Assembly (NCBI RefSeq): GCF_014117265.1
Contig: NZ_CP059833.1
Coordinates: forward strand, 2,511,069-2,575,068
Reading direction: 5' to 3'
Length of the DNA stretch: 64,000 nt
DNA from: Corynebacterium hindlerae
Lineage (GTDB): Bacteria; Actinomycetota; Actinomycetes; Mycobacteriales; Mycobacteriaceae
This document shows, piece by piece, positions 17,116 to 26,944 of this stretch. How positions within the stretch are numbered: the first letter of the stretch is position 1; each line of letters opens with the position of its first letter. The position numbers and the translations under genes were made by a program. The notes beneath the pieces were generated by a model. The model was not told the DNA's origin. It saw nothing but the letters and a program-made list of their open reading frames with translations, and made no database searches.

Positions 17116-18100
17116 CAGTAACGGTTCCAACCCCCGGCTTGCAGCCAGGGTTCGATATCCCCGGCGTTTAAACCGCCTGCGATAAACATACCAAGTAATG
17201 TACTCATCCAACAGAGTCACCACTTGACTTTTTGTCAACTCCCTCTGATTAATATCGTGGTAATAAAACACCTCACGTTTTAACACACCGAAAAACCCCT
17301 CCATCGCAGCATTATCACCACTGGTAGCTTTCCGCGACATCGATGGAATCACCCGGTAATCGGCCAAATCCTCAACCGGCGTGGTGCTGTCAGTGACCGT
17401 GATCGTTTCAAACCACGCCTTCGCCCGGTAATGAAACCCCCGATCCGAATGGATAATCGGCTTTTCACCAGGGCCTAGCTGATCGATCGCATCCTGGATC
17501 ATCTCGGTCACCAACGCCACCGACGGACGATGACCAATCATCACCGACACCGGATACCTATCATGCAGGTCAATAACCGGGGATAGATACAACTTACCGT
17601 CCTTACAGGGGATTTCACTGATATCAGTGACCCATTTCTGATTCGGGGCATCAGCATAAAAATCATGAGTTAACACCGGCACACCATCATCGTCCACACA
17701 CTCCCGGTAGGTGGCAGACAGCTCGATGACCTCTTCATGCGCTGTACGGCCTTTCTCATCGGCGACATACAACCGGTTGGCCACACTCGGGTCCGTCTCT
17801 TCCTTGTAGGAGCTGTAGGATCGACGTCGTTTGATCTTCGGGGATAGATCAAACTCGGCCATGATCTCCCGCACGATCTTCTCTGATACCCGTATGCCGG
17901 TTTCTTTCAAGATCGCATGCACTACCCGGTACCCGACCCGATAATGCTCTTCATCGCAGATCTTAATCACCTTAAGCAGCAAGCGACGCGCGACGAGCTA
18001 AACCTGGGTGATCAAGCCGCGTGCGGGCGTAGTAAAACGACGAGGAGGCAAGACCTAAAAACCGCAACGTTTCCGCCACAGCAAATCCCTGGGCGATCAC
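17116..18100 (-). pseudogene. OrfB of the outer IS3 element, frameshifted and truncated
   Basis: A GTG at 18100 starts VIAQGFAVAETLRFLGLASS (HTH-like lead-in), which hits a stop after ARRAS; one base over, LLLKVIKICDEEHYRVGYRV continues, so there is a frameshift near 17987. The core is otherwise complete: WVTDISEI, HSDRGFHYR and DNAAMEGFFGVLK provide D, D and E. Homologous sequence stops at LLTD, where the IS256 element begins; the open frame runs on to 17044 only by reading into that element. Not functional. Confidence 0.8.
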
Positions 18101-18124
18101 CCCAACAGCGATCCGGGTGATGTC

Positions 18125-18682
18125 TTAAACACCCCATGTCGGGGCGTGGTCTTTTCCCAGGCGGATGATCCCTTCTTCGACCAGTTTTTGCCGCTGGGCA
18201 AGCACGGCGTAGGCCAGTTGCTGCTGACGTAAAATCTTCTTCAGCTCATCCGGGTTGCTGGTGAGTTTGTCCATGTCAGGGGTGGCGAACATGTCAGCGC
18301 CTGGGATGTGCTTCGGGATGGATTCCAGCAACTGCACATCCACGCCTTGCGCTTGTAGCCAATCATAAAGCTGTTGGTGCATGCGCTGCTTGTGCGCGCC
18401 TCGACCGGTGGTGGCGGCGCGGTGGTTTGTCTTTTTTGTTTCATCCACGGCTTTGATAATGGCAGCAACGAGCTCATCGAAGGGGATGTTGTGCGGTGTG
18501 TCAACGACATCGCTGTATAGCCGGCACCACTGTCTGATGCGCACATCACTGGGGCCGAAGGTGCGTGACAAGGCTGCCCACGAGGTGGGGTTGTGAAGGT
18601 AGGTCGCGACAACAGGGGCGATGAATTCGGAGGAATAACGCTGGTACCTACGTCGAGGAGTAACAGGTTGGTCGGTAGGCAT
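18125..18682 (-). CDS. OrfA of the outer IS3 element
   Basis: 185 residues from MPTDQP; the frame is open upstream to 18874, but only through the terminal-repeat region and sequence beyond it. The N-terminus is a transposase HTH (RRRYQRYSSEFIAPVVATYL ... SDVRIRQWCRLYSD), longer than the usual 90-100 residue IS3 OrfA. The C-terminus (LKKILRQQQLAYAVLAQRQKLVEEGIIRLGKDHAP) is the linker region that precedes OrfB in this subgroup. orfB follows in the same frame just past the stop. Intact, but useless without orfB. Confidence 0.75.
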   Translation of the reverse strand: MPTDQPVTPRRRYQRYSSEFIAPVVATYLHNPTSWAALSRTFGPSDVRIRQWCRLYSDVVDTPHNIPFDELVAAIIKAVDETKKTNHRAATTGRGAHKQRMHQQLYDWLQAQGVDVQLLESIPKHIPGADMFATPDMDKLTSNPDELKKILRQQQLAYAVLAQRQKLVEEGIIRLGKDHAPTWGV

Positions 18683-18894
18683 AGTTTGAAGGCTTTCTCC
18701 CGGTGTGGGCACCGGGCTTGGTGCCGCGTAAAACCTTCCAAGAAAACGTCCGCAGTCCCTCCGCGATCCCGAACTTCGGGAGGGTAATGTCAGGGCCAAC
18801 GTAGAAACCACATGCCAGGCCTCGTGAATAGCGCAAAGCCAAGTGCATACAGCCCACTGTCGCACAGGTGCCAAAAGTCACCACAGGAAACACC

Positions 18895-18926
18895 GCAGCC
18901 CCGCTCTCCGAAGAGAACGGGGCTGC
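18895..18926 (-). terminator. Hairpin downstream of tRNA-Arg
   Basis: GCAGCCCCG and CGGGGCTGC pair perfectly around an inner CTCT/AGAG stem. It lies 11 bases past the tRNA 3' end. On the minus strand it is followed by GGTGTTTCC; on the plus strand by ATTTTAG, so it could work in both directions. Confidence 0.65.
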
Positions 18927-18936
18927 ATTTTAGCTG

Positions 18937-19009
18937 TGCCCTCGAGAGGATTCGAACCTCCGACCTTTGGTACCGGAAACCAGCGCTCTATCCCCTGAGC
19001 TACGAGGGC
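18937..19009 (-). tRNA. tRNA-Arg (anticodon CCG)
   Basis: 73 nt cloverleaf: acceptor GCCCTCG/CGAGGGC, D-stem GCTC/GAGC, anticodon loop TTCCGGT (CCG), T-arm GGAGG-TTCGAAT-CCTCT and discriminator A. CCA is not encoded. The outermost anticodon-stem pair is C-A, a mismatch. It reads CGG codons and borders the nested IS block, a common location for mobile DNA. Confidence 0.93.
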
Positions 19010-19010
19010 G

Positions 19011-19090
19011 AGTCGCGTTGCGACTAAGGTGCTACACCTAGCACCTCGCGTTGCGGCGACGTGCCGAGTTTAGCACCTCGCCGCCGCGAG
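19011..19090. repeat. Three consecutive stem-loops between tRNA-Arg and lutC
   Basis: AGTCGC-GTT-GCGACT (19011-19025), AGGTGCTA-CACC-TAGCACCT (19027-19046) and a long stem CTCGCG/GCGGCGA with TCGCCGC/CGCGAG (19045-19059 and 19078-19090, a two-base bulge). TAGCACCTCGC occurs twice (19039 and 19071). They could terminate the lut transcript or process the tRNA 5' leader; there is no U-run. Confidence 0.6.
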
Positions 19091-19097
19091 ACTGAAA

Positions 19098-19730
19098 TCA
19101 GGATACGTAAATCACGATCAGGGTGCGTGGACCGTGGACACCTTCGACGCGATTGAGCTCGATGTCGGAGGTTGCGGATGGTCCGGAGATCATGGTGTTA
19201 GGCACTGCCGGGTCAAGGCGACCGACCATCTCGGGTACCGAGTAGACCACGTTGTCCTTGCGCACGAGGCAGATGTGGACGTCGGGGACGAGGGTGAGAG
19301 CGCGGCGGCCACAGACGTCGTTGGCTGCGAGGCAGATAGTGCCGGTTTGTGCGGAGGTGACGTGGGAGTCAGTGACGACGGCGTCGACGTCATTGAGCCC
19401 GCGGGGGTCGGTGTCAGAGGAATCTGGTGTGGCGACCCCGCTGAACTCCGCGAACAGGGACTCGGGGAGCCCTGGGGCGTGTACGACGGTCTGTGCGCCC
19501 CGATCGCCCAGGATACGGGCGATGGTTGCGGGCAGGTCGGCCTCCGTGGATTCTTCCACGATTGCTTTGTAATCGACGAGCCTGTCGATCAAGATTTCTC
19601 GCAGTTCCTCCTCCGAGTGAGTGAAGGTGGTGTGGTAGTCGCGTGGCACGGGGTGTGGCCCGGGCGGGGTGCCAGCGAGTTGGTGCGCGTTGCGGATGCG
19701 CTCCAGGATTTCCTGCTTTGCGCTAGTCAT
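19098..19730 (-). CDS. lutC: LutC-type lactate utilization protein
   Basis: LUD-domain protein (YkgG/LutC type) of 210 residues, third gene of lutABC. Together LutA, B and C oxidise L-lactate to pyruvate through Fe-S clusters. Family features: the N-terminal helix [13 protein letters not shown], then [21 protein letters not shown] and the C-terminal [22 protein letters not shown], the conserved LUD end. Its ATG overlaps the lutB stop by eight bases. A longer frame back to 19889 is only a shadow within lutB. The ortholog is not thought to bind a cluster itself. Confidence 0.9.
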   Translation of the reverse strand: MTSAKQEILERIRNAHQLAGTPPGPHPVPRDYHTTFTHSEEELREILIDRLVDYKAIVEESTEADLPATIARILGDRGAQTVVHAPGLPESLFAEFSGVATPDSSDTDPRGLNDVDAVVTDSHVTSAQTGTICLAANDVCGRRALTLVPDVHICLVRKDNVVYSVPEMVGRLDPAVPNTMISGPSATSDIELNRVEGVHGPRTLIVIYVS

Positions 19731-21237
19731 TGGGGATGCCTTTCTCGCGGGCGTTGGCAAGCAGTGCTTGGCCCTCTTTGCTGTCGAACCAGGTGCGGAA
19801 GCTCTTCTTTGGCGGGACTGGGGTGTCGCGGACCTTTGTCCAGCCGCCGAGGAAGCTTGGGAGTTTATCGATCTTGCCGTTGAAACCACCGAGGATACGG
19901 CCCATGAAAATGACCTTGGTGACGAGGCTCCACACGTGCTGGTTGCCGAAGGTCAGGCCGACAGCATCGAAAATCAGGTTCTCGATTGGTGGTTTGGCGT
20001 CGGTGATCTTCTTGTGGCGCAACTCGAGGAGCACGTCGGTGATCGGGATCTTCACCGGGCATACTTCGTTGCATCGGCCGCACAGCGTCGAGGCGTAGGC
20101 GAGCGAGGCATTCGGATCGTGGTGATCATTGAATCCGGTCAGCTGCGGGGTCAGGATCGCGCCGATGGGGCCCGGGTAGGTGGAACCGTAGGCGTGGCCG
20201 CCCGCGCGCTCGTAGACCGGGCAGACATTCAAGCAGGCAGAGCAGCGGATGCACTTCAGCGCTTCGCGGCCAATGGCGTCGGCAAGCACGGCGGTGCGAC
20301 CGTTGTCCACGAGCACCACGTGGAAGTTCTGCGGCCCGTCGCCCTCGGTGACACCCGACCAGGTGGAGACGTACGGGGCTTGGCGCTCGCCGGTGGAGGA
20401 ACGGGGGAGGAGCTGCAGGAACACTTCAAGGTCTTTGAAGGTAGGCAGCAGCTTTTCGACGCCCATCACTGAAATCAGCGTCTCCGGGAGGGTCAGGCAC
20501 ATGCGGCCGTTACCCTCAGACTCCATGATGGCAATCGTTCCGGTTTCGGCAATGCCGAAGTTTGCGCCCGAGATAGCGACCTTCGCCTGCATGAACTGCT
20601 GGCGGAGGAAGGAACGGGAGGCTTCCGCCAAGTCAGCGGGTTCCTCGGTGAGGGATTCGTCGGTGTTAGGCATCTCCCGAACGAAGATTTCGCGGATCTC
20701 CTGGCGGTTGCGGTGGATCGCGGGAACCAGAATGTGCGAAGGGCGGTCCTTGCCCAGCTGGACGATGAGCTCCGCGAGGTCAGTTTCCTGGGCGTGGATG
20801 CCGACCTTCTCCAGCTGCTCGTTGAGGGCAATTTCCTGCGTCGCCATGGACTTAATCTTGACGACATTCTTCTCGCCCGTCTCTTGCACCAGTTTGGTGA
20901 TGATTTCGCCGGCTTCCTTGGCGTCCCGCGCCCAATGCACGTGCCCGCCCTTGGCGGTAACGGCGGCCTCAAACTGCTCAAGCAGTTCCGGGAGCCGAGC
21001 GAGGACGTCGCGCTTGATGTTGGAGCCAGCCTCACGCAGGTCCTGCCAATCGTCCAGCTCATCGACGACGTTCTGCCGCTTGCCACGAATGGTGGTGGTG
21101 GCCTTGTTTAGATTGCGACGCTGCGTTTCATTGTGCAGCGAGGTCTTGACGTTTTCCGTAAAGAGGTGGTCGCCGCGCAGCAAACTGATGTCAGCAGCGT
21201 GCGGTGGCACGGTTGGGGTTCCGAGTTCGACTTTCAC
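19723..21237 (-). CDS. lutB: LutB-type iron-sulfur lactate oxidation protein
   Basis: 504 residues: an N-terminal LUD domain ([24 protein letters not shown] near 220) followed by two 4Fe-4S motifs, [14 protein letters not shown] (about 330) and [13 protein letters not shown] (about 380), and a C-terminal extension typical of LutB. It carries electrons between the LutA/C partners and the respiratory chain. The start is GTG at 21237, whose bases overlap the lutA stop as GTGA; an upstream-extended frame would lie inside lutA. Second gene of a tightly coupled operon. Confidence 0.92.
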   Translation of the reverse strand: MKVELGTPTVPPHAADISLLRGDHLFTENVKTSLHNETQRRNLNKATTTIRGKRQNVVDELDDWQDLREAGSNIKRDVLARLPELLEQFEAAVTAKGGHVHWARDAKEAGEIITKLVQETGEKNVVKIKSMATQEIALNEQLEKVGIHAQETDLAELIVQLGKDRPSHILVPAIHRNRQEIREIFVREMPNTDESLTEEPADLAEASRSFLRQQFMQAKVAISGANFGIAETGTIAIMESEGNGRMCLTLPETLISVMGVEKLLPTFKDLEVFLQLLPRSSTGERQAPYVSTWSGVTEGDGPQNFHVVLVDNGRTAVLADAIGREALKCIRCSACLNVCPVYERAGGHAYGSTYPGPIGAILTPQLTGFNDHHDPNASLAYASTLCGRCNEVCPVKIPITDVLLELRHKKITDAKPPIENLIFDAVGLTFGNQHVWSLVTKVIFMGRILGGFNGKIDKLPSFLGGWTKVRDTPVPPKKSFRTWFDSKEGQALLANAREKGIPND

Positions 21238-22019
21238 AGCATGGCCTCCTTGCCATACACAGCTGACGTTGGGGACCAAGGATGTTCCTTGGTAGATGCC
21301 AGGATTTCTGCCAGATGCAGCACGCGGACACCGGTCTTGTCGCGGGAGAGGCCACCGCCGATGTTCATCAGACAGGAGGCGTCACCGGCGGTGACGTACT
21401 CAGCGCCGGTCTCCACCACGTGGCGGACCTTGTCGTGCATCATCGCTGCGGATACATCTGGGTTCTTCAGGGAGAAGGTGCCACCGAAGCCGCAGCATTC
21501 TTCGACGTTGGGCAGCTCGCGAAGGTCGATGCCTTCCACGTTGCGCAGCAAACGCAGTGGGCGATCGCCCACCTCGATGAAGCGGAGGGAGTGGCAGGAA
21601 GCGTGGTACGTCACCGAGTGTGGGAAGTAAGATCCGAGCTCGTCGGTGCCTGCGATATCGATGAGGAATTCGCTGAGGTCGAACGTCTTCGCAGCTGCGA
21701 TCTTGGCCCCGCTGGCCAGCGCGGAATCTCCGTAGCGGTTCGCCACGTGCTCGTGCTGCTCTCGGACGGCGCCAGTACAGGAGCCGGAGGGGCACACCAC
21801 GTAGTCGATGGAAGAATCAGCGAACGCGTCGACGTAGTTGCGGATCTGCGGGATCGCTTCCTTTTGGTAGCCGGTGTTGACGTGCATCTGGCCACAGCAG
21901 GACTGCTCGGGAGGGAATACGATGTCGTAACCCAGGCGGGACAGGATGACCGCGGTGGCTTTCACTGCATCGGGGAACATGACGTCACCGATGCAGGTGG
22001 AGAAGAGGGCAACTCGCAT
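21234..22019 (-). CDS. lutA: LutA-type lactate oxidation subunit (CCG domains)
   Basis: 261 residues with two cysteine-rich CCG domains: SCCGQMH near residue 41 and ECCGFGG near 178, each preceded by a partner Cys (FSTCIG; HASCHS). Such domains hold Fe-S clusters in LutA, GlpC and heterodisulfide reductase subunits. First gene of lutABC; AAGGAAC precedes its ATG. Divergent from lldP, so uptake and oxidation of lactate are coordinated. The close relative GlcF/GlpC is excluded by the following lutB and lutC. Confidence 0.92.
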   Translation of the reverse strand: MRVALFSTCIGDVMFPDAVKATAVILSRLGYDIVFPPEQSCCGQMHVNTGYQKEAIPQIRNYVDAFADSSIDYVVCPSGSCTGAVREQHEHVANRYGDSALASGAKIAAAKTFDLSEFLIDIAGTDELGSYFPHSVTYHASCHSLRFIEVGDRPLRLLRNVEGIDLRELPNVEECCGFGGTFSLKNPDVSAAMMHDKVRHVVETGAEYVTAGDASCLMNIGGGLSRDKTGVRVLHLAEILASTKEHPWSPTSAVYGKEAML

Positions 22020-22080
22020 GAGTGTTCCTTTGTTGTATTGCGGGCAAAGTCAAAAGAAATAGAAAAGTAATTAGTTACTT

Positions 22081-22094
22081 AAATCGCGCGATTT
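22081..22094. promoter_or_regulatory. Perfect palindrome in the lut-lldP divergent region
   Basis: AAATCGCGCGATTT, perfect 14-bp dyad 62 bases before lutA in the 284-bp lut/lldP spacer, a likely operator for a lactate-responsive regulator encoded elsewhere. The spacer is AT-rich and holds no gene. Near lldP a second weak dyad GTTTGT...ACAAAC lies at about 22254-22280. Confidence 0.4.
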
Positions 22095-22303
22095 CTATGG
22101 TCCAGCATACCGGGAAAATTTGCGGTGGGAAAGTTGAGATATTTCATAATATTATCCAGCTACCAGCACTTATGTATTTATCTAAATGTATCCAATGTCA
22201 TGCTTTTGCAACTTCTCGCTCGGGGGTGCCCCTTGCTAGCCTGGGAAGGAAAATGTTTGTAATTTGCATATAAAACAAACAAAAGCCCAACTTGGAGGGT
22301 TAA

Positions 22304-23905
22304 ATGCCACAGGAACCTGTGTTTGTACCGGCTGTTGACGCGGTTGCGGGTAGTTTGCCGCTAACAGCTGTTGTGGGGCTCGCCCCGTTGATTGTGTTTT
22401 TTCTATTTCTCATGGGGCTGAAGCAGTCTGCATACGTTTCCGCAGCTGCCGCGCTGGTCACCGCCCTCCTCGGAGCGGTCGTCGGTTTCGGGATGCCCGC
22501 TAAGCTCGCGGCGCTGTCCATGTCCGAGGGTCTCATGTTCGGTCTGTTCCCTATCGTGTTCATCATCTGGATGGCGGTCTGGATCTATGACCTCACCGTC
22601 CGGGCGCATCGCTTTGAGGATCTGCGTCAGATTTTCGCGGCACTTGGCCGGGGCGATCAGCGCGTTCAGGCGCTGCTCATCGCGTTTTCCTTCGGTGGCT
22701 TGCTGGAAGCTCTCGCGGGCTTCGGTGCTCCCATCGCGATCGTGACGGCGATGCTGCTGGCCATCGGTATCAAGCCGCTGCGTGCGGTGATTACGACGCT
22801 GGTTGCTAACACCGCTCCTGTCGCATTCGGCGCCATGGCTATTCCTGTGACGACCGCGAGTATTTTGTCCGAACAACCACTTCATGACGTCGCAGCCACC
22901 ACCGGCAAGCTCATGGCGATCCTCGCCGCAGTAGTTCCATTTGTGCTGTGCTTCGTCCTTGATGGTTCCCGCGGTTTTCGACAGATTTGGCCGGTCGCCG
23001 TGGTGCTGGGCGCAACGTTCTCCGGCGGCCAGTTCCTCGCGTCGAACTACCTCACCTACGAGCTGACCAACGTTGTGGCCAGCCTGCTGTCGCTGTCGGT
23101 GGGCATTGCTTTCCTTAAAGTGTGGGCGCCTACGACCCCAGAGGAGCAGGCCTCTGCCGTGTCGGCATCGCCGCTCACAGTGCAGCGGACTACCTTGGCG
23201 CTGTTTCCTTATGTGCTGGTGGTTGTGGTGTTTGGCGTCGCGAAGCTGTGGCGTATCGGGGTGGACATCCCTGCGTGGCTGCAGAGCACGGACATTGCGA
23301 TTGCGTGGCCCGGCCTGCACGGCAAGATCCACAGCAACGGCACCATGTTCAACGTCAACTGGCTCTCCGGGCCGGGCACGTTGCTGCTGCTGTGTGGCCT
23401 CGCCACCGCTGTGGTCTACGCGGCCACCGACCGCGAGTTCACCGTCGGTGGGGCGCTGCGCGAGCTTATCGACGGCCTGAACCGCATGAAGTTCAGCTTC
23501 CTCACCATCGCTCTGGTCATGGCACTGGCATATGTGATGAACTTCTCGGGCCAGACGACAGCGATCGGTGCGGCCTTGGCCACCACCGGGTCGGTGTTCC
23601 CACTGCTTTCTCCGGTGCTCGGCTGGGTTGGTACCGCGGTGACAGGATCTGCCACCTCTTCCAACGCCCTATTCGCAAACATGCAGGCCAGCACCGCGGA
23701 ACGCATTGGCGCAAACCAGACCTTGCTGGTTTCGGCGAACGCTGCTGGTGCGGTCACCGGTAAGATGCTGTCCCCACAGACCGTTTCCATCGCGGCGGCC
23801 GCCGCCAAGATGGACAATGGCGAAGCGCAAATCATGCGCGCAATTGCAGGTTTCTCCTTCGGCCTGCTGGCGTTCATGTGCGTCGTGGTGTTCCTGTTTG
23901 CCTAA
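22304..23905 (+). CDS. lldP: L-lactate permease, LctP family
   Basis: 533 residues, 12 or more hydrophobic segments, lactate permease family. Marker stretches: FSFGGLLEALAGFGAPIAIVTAMLLAIG (about 125-152) and the C-terminal TAVTGSATSSNALFANMQ and LVSANAAGAVTGKMLSPQTVSIA. It brings lactate in by proton symport at the inner membrane. TTGGAGGG stands eight bases before the ATG. Divergent from lutABC, forming a complete lactate import and oxidation unit. Length is normal for the family. Confidence 0.93.
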   Translation: MPQEPVFVPAVDAVAGSLPLTAVVGLAPLIVFFLFLMGLKQSAYVSAAAALVTALLGAVVGFGMPAKLAALSMSEGLMFGLFPIVFIIWMAVWIYDLTVRAHRFEDLRQIFAALGRGDQRVQALLIAFSFGGLLEALAGFGAPIAIVTAMLLAIGIKPLRAVITTLVANTAPVAFGAMAIPVTTASILSEQPLHDVAATTGKLMAILAAVVPFVLCFVLDGSRGFRQIWPVAVVLGATFSGGQFLASNYLTYELTNVVASLLSLSVGIAFLKVWAPTTPEEQASAVSASPLTVQRTTLALFPYVLVVVVFGVAKLWRIGVDIPAWLQSTDIAIAWPGLHGKIHSNGTMFNVNWLSGPGTLLLLCGLATAVVYAATDREFTVGGALRELIDGLNRMKFSFLTIALVMALAYVMNFSGQTTAIGAALATTGSVFPLLSPVLGWVGTAVTGSATSSNALFANMQASTAERIGANQTLLVSANAAGAVTGKMLSPQTVSIAAAAAKMDNGEAQIMRAIAGFSFGLLAFMCVVVFLFA

Positions 23906-23942
23906 ACCTTCGGCAAATTCTGAGTCGCCGTCAGTGGTGCAT

Positions 23943-23948
23943 TAGGAT
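23943..23948 (+). promoter_or_regulatory. Possible -10 of a leaderless argS transcript
   Basis: TAGGAT followed eight bases later by the argS GTG. No ribosome site is present, which fits a leaderless message. The -35 is unclear. Confidence 0.4.
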
Positions 23949-23956
23949 AGACCACC

Positions 23957-25609
23957 GTGACTCCTGCAGATTTAAGTAACCTCATCAAGACCACCGCCAC
24001 CACCGTCCTAGAGGACAAAGAACTGGACGTAACCGTTCTCCCGGAGACCGTGGTGGTGGAGCGCCCTCGCAACCCCGAACACGGCGATTACGCAACGAAC
24101 CTTGCGCTGCAGATCGCCAAGAAGCTCGGGGTGAACCCACGCGAGCTGGCTAGTTGGCTGGCTGAGGCACTGGGCAGCGATGACGCCATCGACGTTGCTG
24201 AAATCGCCGGACCTGGCTTCCTCAATATTCGGCTGGCCGCCGCTGCACAGGGTGGCATCGTCTCCACTGTGCTGGCAGCAGGGGATGCCTACGGGCATAA
24301 CGACTCTTACCAGGGACTCAAGGTCAATCTGGAGTTCGTCTCCGCTAACCCCACCGGCCCGATTCATCTCGGTGGCACCCGCTGGGCCGCAGTGGGTGAC
24401 TCGCTGGGGCGCGTCCTCGCTGCCAACGGCGCTGAGGTCACCCGCGAGTACTACTTCAACGACCACGGCGGTCAGATCGACCGCTTTGCTCGCTCCCTCG
24501 TTGCCTCCGCGAAGGGTGAGCCCACTCCTGAGGATGGCTACGCCGGCGCCTACATCGAAGAAATCGCAGCCGCGGTTGTTGCTCAGAATGCAGGAGTTCT
24601 GGAGCAAGAACCAGCACAGATGCAGGAAACCTTCCGCGCCTGTGGCGTGGAGATGATGTTCGCCCACATCAAGGAGTCCCTGCACGAGTTCGGCACCGAC
24701 TTTGATGTGTACTTCCACGAAAACTCCCTCTTCGAATCGGGTGCCGTGGACCGCGCCGTGGAGATGCTCAAGGCCAATGGCAACCTGTACGAAAACGAAG
24801 GCGCCTGGTGGCTGAAGTCCACCGACTTCGGTGATGACAAGGACCGCGTCGTCATCAAGTCTGACGGTAACGCCGCCTACATCGCCGGCGACATCGCCTA
24901 CGTGGTGGACAAGATTGAACGCGGCCACGACCTGTGCATCTACATGTTGGGCGCCGACCACCACGGTTACATCGCCCGTCTTAAGGCAGCAGCCGCGGCC
25001 CTGGGATACAACCCGAATGCCGTGGAAGTGATGATCGGACAGATGGTCAACCTGGTCCGCGACGGTAAGGCAGTGCGCATGTCCAAGCGCGCCGGCACCG
25101 TCATCACTCTCGACGACCTGGTCGAGGCCGTGGGTGTCGATGCAGCGCGCTACTCCCTGATCCGGTCCTCGGTGGACTCCTCCCTGGATATCGATATGGG
25201 GCTGTGGGCGTCGCAAAGCAGCGAAAACCCGGTCTACTACGTGCAGTACGGACACGCCCGGCTGTGCTCCATCGCTCGTAAGGCCGCTGAGGTGGGCGTC
25301 GCGGTGAGCACCGACAACCTCGACCTCCTCACCCACGAGCGCGAGGGCGAACTTATCCGTACGCTGGGTGAATTCCCAGCCGTCGTGAAGTCCGCAGCAG
25401 AGCTGCGCGAACCGCACCGCATCGCGCGCTATGCCGAAGAACTCGCTGGCAGCTTCCACCGCTTCTACGACACCTGCCAGATCCTGCCCAAGGCCGATGA
25501 AACCGAGCAGCCTATCCATGGCGCTCGCCTGGCGCTGGCAGCCGCGACCCGCCAGACCCTGGCCAATGCGCTTGGCCTCGTCGGAATCACCGCACCGGAA
25601 AAGATGTAA
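23957..25609 (+). CDS. argS: Arginyl-tRNA synthetase
   Basis: Class I synthetase, 550 residues, charges tRNA-Arg. The N-terminal additional domain is at 1-110, the HIGH-like signature [23 protein letters not shown] at about 130-150, the KMSKS-like VRMSKRAGT near 375, and the DALR anticodon-binding domain at the end ([12 protein letters not shown]). GTG start. Its TAA shares one base with the lysA ATG. The argS-lysA-hom order is standard in corynebacteria, where arginine and lysine genes are co-controlled in some species. Confidence 0.97.
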   Translation: MTPADLSNLIKTTATTVLEDKELDVTVLPETVVVERPRNPEHGDYATNLALQIAKKLGVNPRELASWLAEALGSDDAIDVAEIAGPGFLNIRLAAAAQGGIVSTVLAAGDAYGHNDSYQGLKVNLEFVSANPTGPIHLGGTRWAAVGDSLGRVLAANGAEVTREYYFNDHGGQIDRFARSLVASAKGEPTPEDGYAGAYIEEIAAAVVAQNAGVLEQEPAQMQETFRACGVEMMFAHIKESLHEFGTDFDVYFHENSLFESGAVDRAVEMLKANGNLYENEGAWWLKSTDFGDDKDRVVIKSDGNAAYIAGDIAYVVDKIERGHDLCIYMLGADHHGYIARLKAAAAALGYNPNAVEVMIGQMVNLVRDGKAVRMSKRAGTVITLDDLVEAVGVDAARYSLIRSSVDSSLDIDMGLWASQSSENPVYYVQYGHARLCSIARKAAEVGVAVSTDNLDLLTHEREGELIRTLGEFPAVVKSAAELREPHRIARYAEELAGSFHRFYDTCQILPKADETEQPIHGARLALAAATRQTLANALGLVGITAPEKM

Positions 25610-26931
25610 TGACCTTTAACGAACTCCCAGCACACGTCTGGCCACGCACTGCGCGTCGGGAAGAAGACGGCATTGTCACCATCGGTGGCGTACCACTGAC
25701 CGAACTCGCCGAAGAATACGGCACGCCCTTGTTCGTCGTGGACGAGGACGACTTCCGGTCGCGCTGCCGCGATATGGCAGCTGCGTTCGGTGCCGAGAAG
25801 GTGCACTACGCCTCCAAAGCGTTCCTGACCACCACGGTTGCCCGCTGGGTGGATGAAGAGGGCCTGAGCCTGGATGCCGCCTCGCCCAATGAACTCGGCA
25901 TCGCGCTGGCCACAGGTTTCCCCGCCGAGCGGATCACCGTGCACGGCAACAACAAATCCGCTGCCTTCCTCACAACGTGCGTGACGGAGGGCGTCGGCGC
26001 CGTCGTGCTAGACAACGCCGCTGAGCTGGAACTGCTAGACCTGATCGCAGCTAAGCACGACACCATCCAAAAGGTGCTGGTGCGGGTGAAGCCCGGTGTG
26101 GAGGCACACACCCACGAAATGATCGCCACCGCCCACGAGGATCAGAAATTCGGTTTCTCTCTCGCTTCCGGCTCCGCGTTCGCCGCTGCGGGCGCTGCGA
26201 TCACCGCGGAGAACCTGGACCTGGTGGGGCTGCACTGCCACGTCGGTTCGCAGGTGTTCGACGCCACCGGCTTCGCGCTCGCCGCCGAGCGCGTGCTGGG
26301 GCTGGTGAGCCAGATTCATGAGGAATACGGACACCAGCTCGCCATCCTGGATCTCGGTGGTGGCTACGGCATTGCCTACACCGCTGACGAACAGCCATTG
26401 AACGTGGCTGAGGTGGCACGCGACTTGATCGACAAGGTGAGCAGCCATGCCGCCCAGCTAGGCCTTGAGACCCCGCATGTGATGGTGGAGCCAGGCCGCG
26501 CGATCGCGGGACCATCCACCGTGACCCTGTACGAGGTGGGCATGATCAAAGACGTGCACGTCACCGACGAAAAAACCCGCCGCTACATCGCCGTGGACGG
26601 TGGCATGAGCGACAACATTCGTCCCGCGCTGTACGGCGCACAGTACGACGGCCGGGTGGTCAGTCGCTTCGTGGATGGGGAACCGACCGCGACGCGAGTA
26701 GTCGGCAGCCACTGCGAATCCGGAGACATCCTCATCGACGATGAGCAGTACCCCGACGACATCACCACCGGCGATCTGTTCGCGCTGGCAGCGACCGGCG
26801 CCTACTGCTACGCCATGTCCTCCCGATACAACCAATTCGGCCGACCAGCAGTGGTATCCGTCCGTGGCGGGCGCACCAAGCTGATGCTGCGCCGGGAGAC
26901 CCTGGAGGACATTCTCGCTCTAGAGGGGTAA
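25609..26931 (+). CDS. lysA: Diaminopimelate decarboxylase
   Basis: PLP enzyme making L-lysine from meso-diaminopimelate, the last lysine step. 440 residues, alanine racemase-like barrel. The PLP lysine is K70 in [24 protein letters not shown] and EPGRAI are phosphate- and substrate-binding loops; the C-terminal CESGDIL supplies the active-site Cys of the partner subunit. Overlaps argS by one base (TAATG) and is followed by a 73-base gap before hom, so argS-lysA is one unit. Confidence 0.97.
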   Translation: MTFNELPAHVWPRTARREEDGIVTIGGVPLTELAEEYGTPLFVVDEDDFRSRCRDMAAAFGAEKVHYASKAFLTTTVARWVDEEGLSLDAASPNELGIALATGFPAERITVHGNNKSAAFLTTCVTEGVGAVVLDNAAELELLDLIAAKHDTIQKVLVRVKPGVEAHTHEMIATAHEDQKFGFSLASGSAFAAAGAAITAENLDLVGLHCHVGSQVFDATGFALAAERVLGLVSQIHEEYGHQLAILDLGGGYGIAYTADEQPLNVAEVARDLIDKVSSHAAQLGLETPHVMVEPGRAIAGPSTVTLYEVGMIKDVHVTDEKTRRYIAVDGGMSDNIRPALYGAQYDGRVVSRFVDGEPTATRVVGSHCESGDILIDDEQYPDDITTGDLFALAATGAYCYAMSSRYNQFGRPAVVSVRGGRTKLMLRRETLEDILALEG

Positions 26932-26944
26932 CCCTCGTGGTGGC

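Larger units (their letters stand above)
14296..18752 (-). mobile_element. Outer IS3-family element, interrupted
   Basis: Cores of its terminal inverted repeats can be matched: CGGACTTTTTCTTGGA at 14296-14311 and the reverse complement of CGGACGTTTTCTTGGA at 18737-18752 (15 of 16 identical). The true ends lie some bases outside these cores; no clear target duplication was found. It carries orfA (18125-18682) and a frameshifted orfB (to 17116) read on the minus strand, and is split by the IS256-type element at 14335-17107. Without the inserts it would be about 1.7 kb. Confidence 0.65.

Noticed and set aside
22022..22273. 83-codon ORF in the lut-lldP spacer
   Set aside because: AT-rich, no ribosome site, lies over the divergent promoters; no sign of coding.
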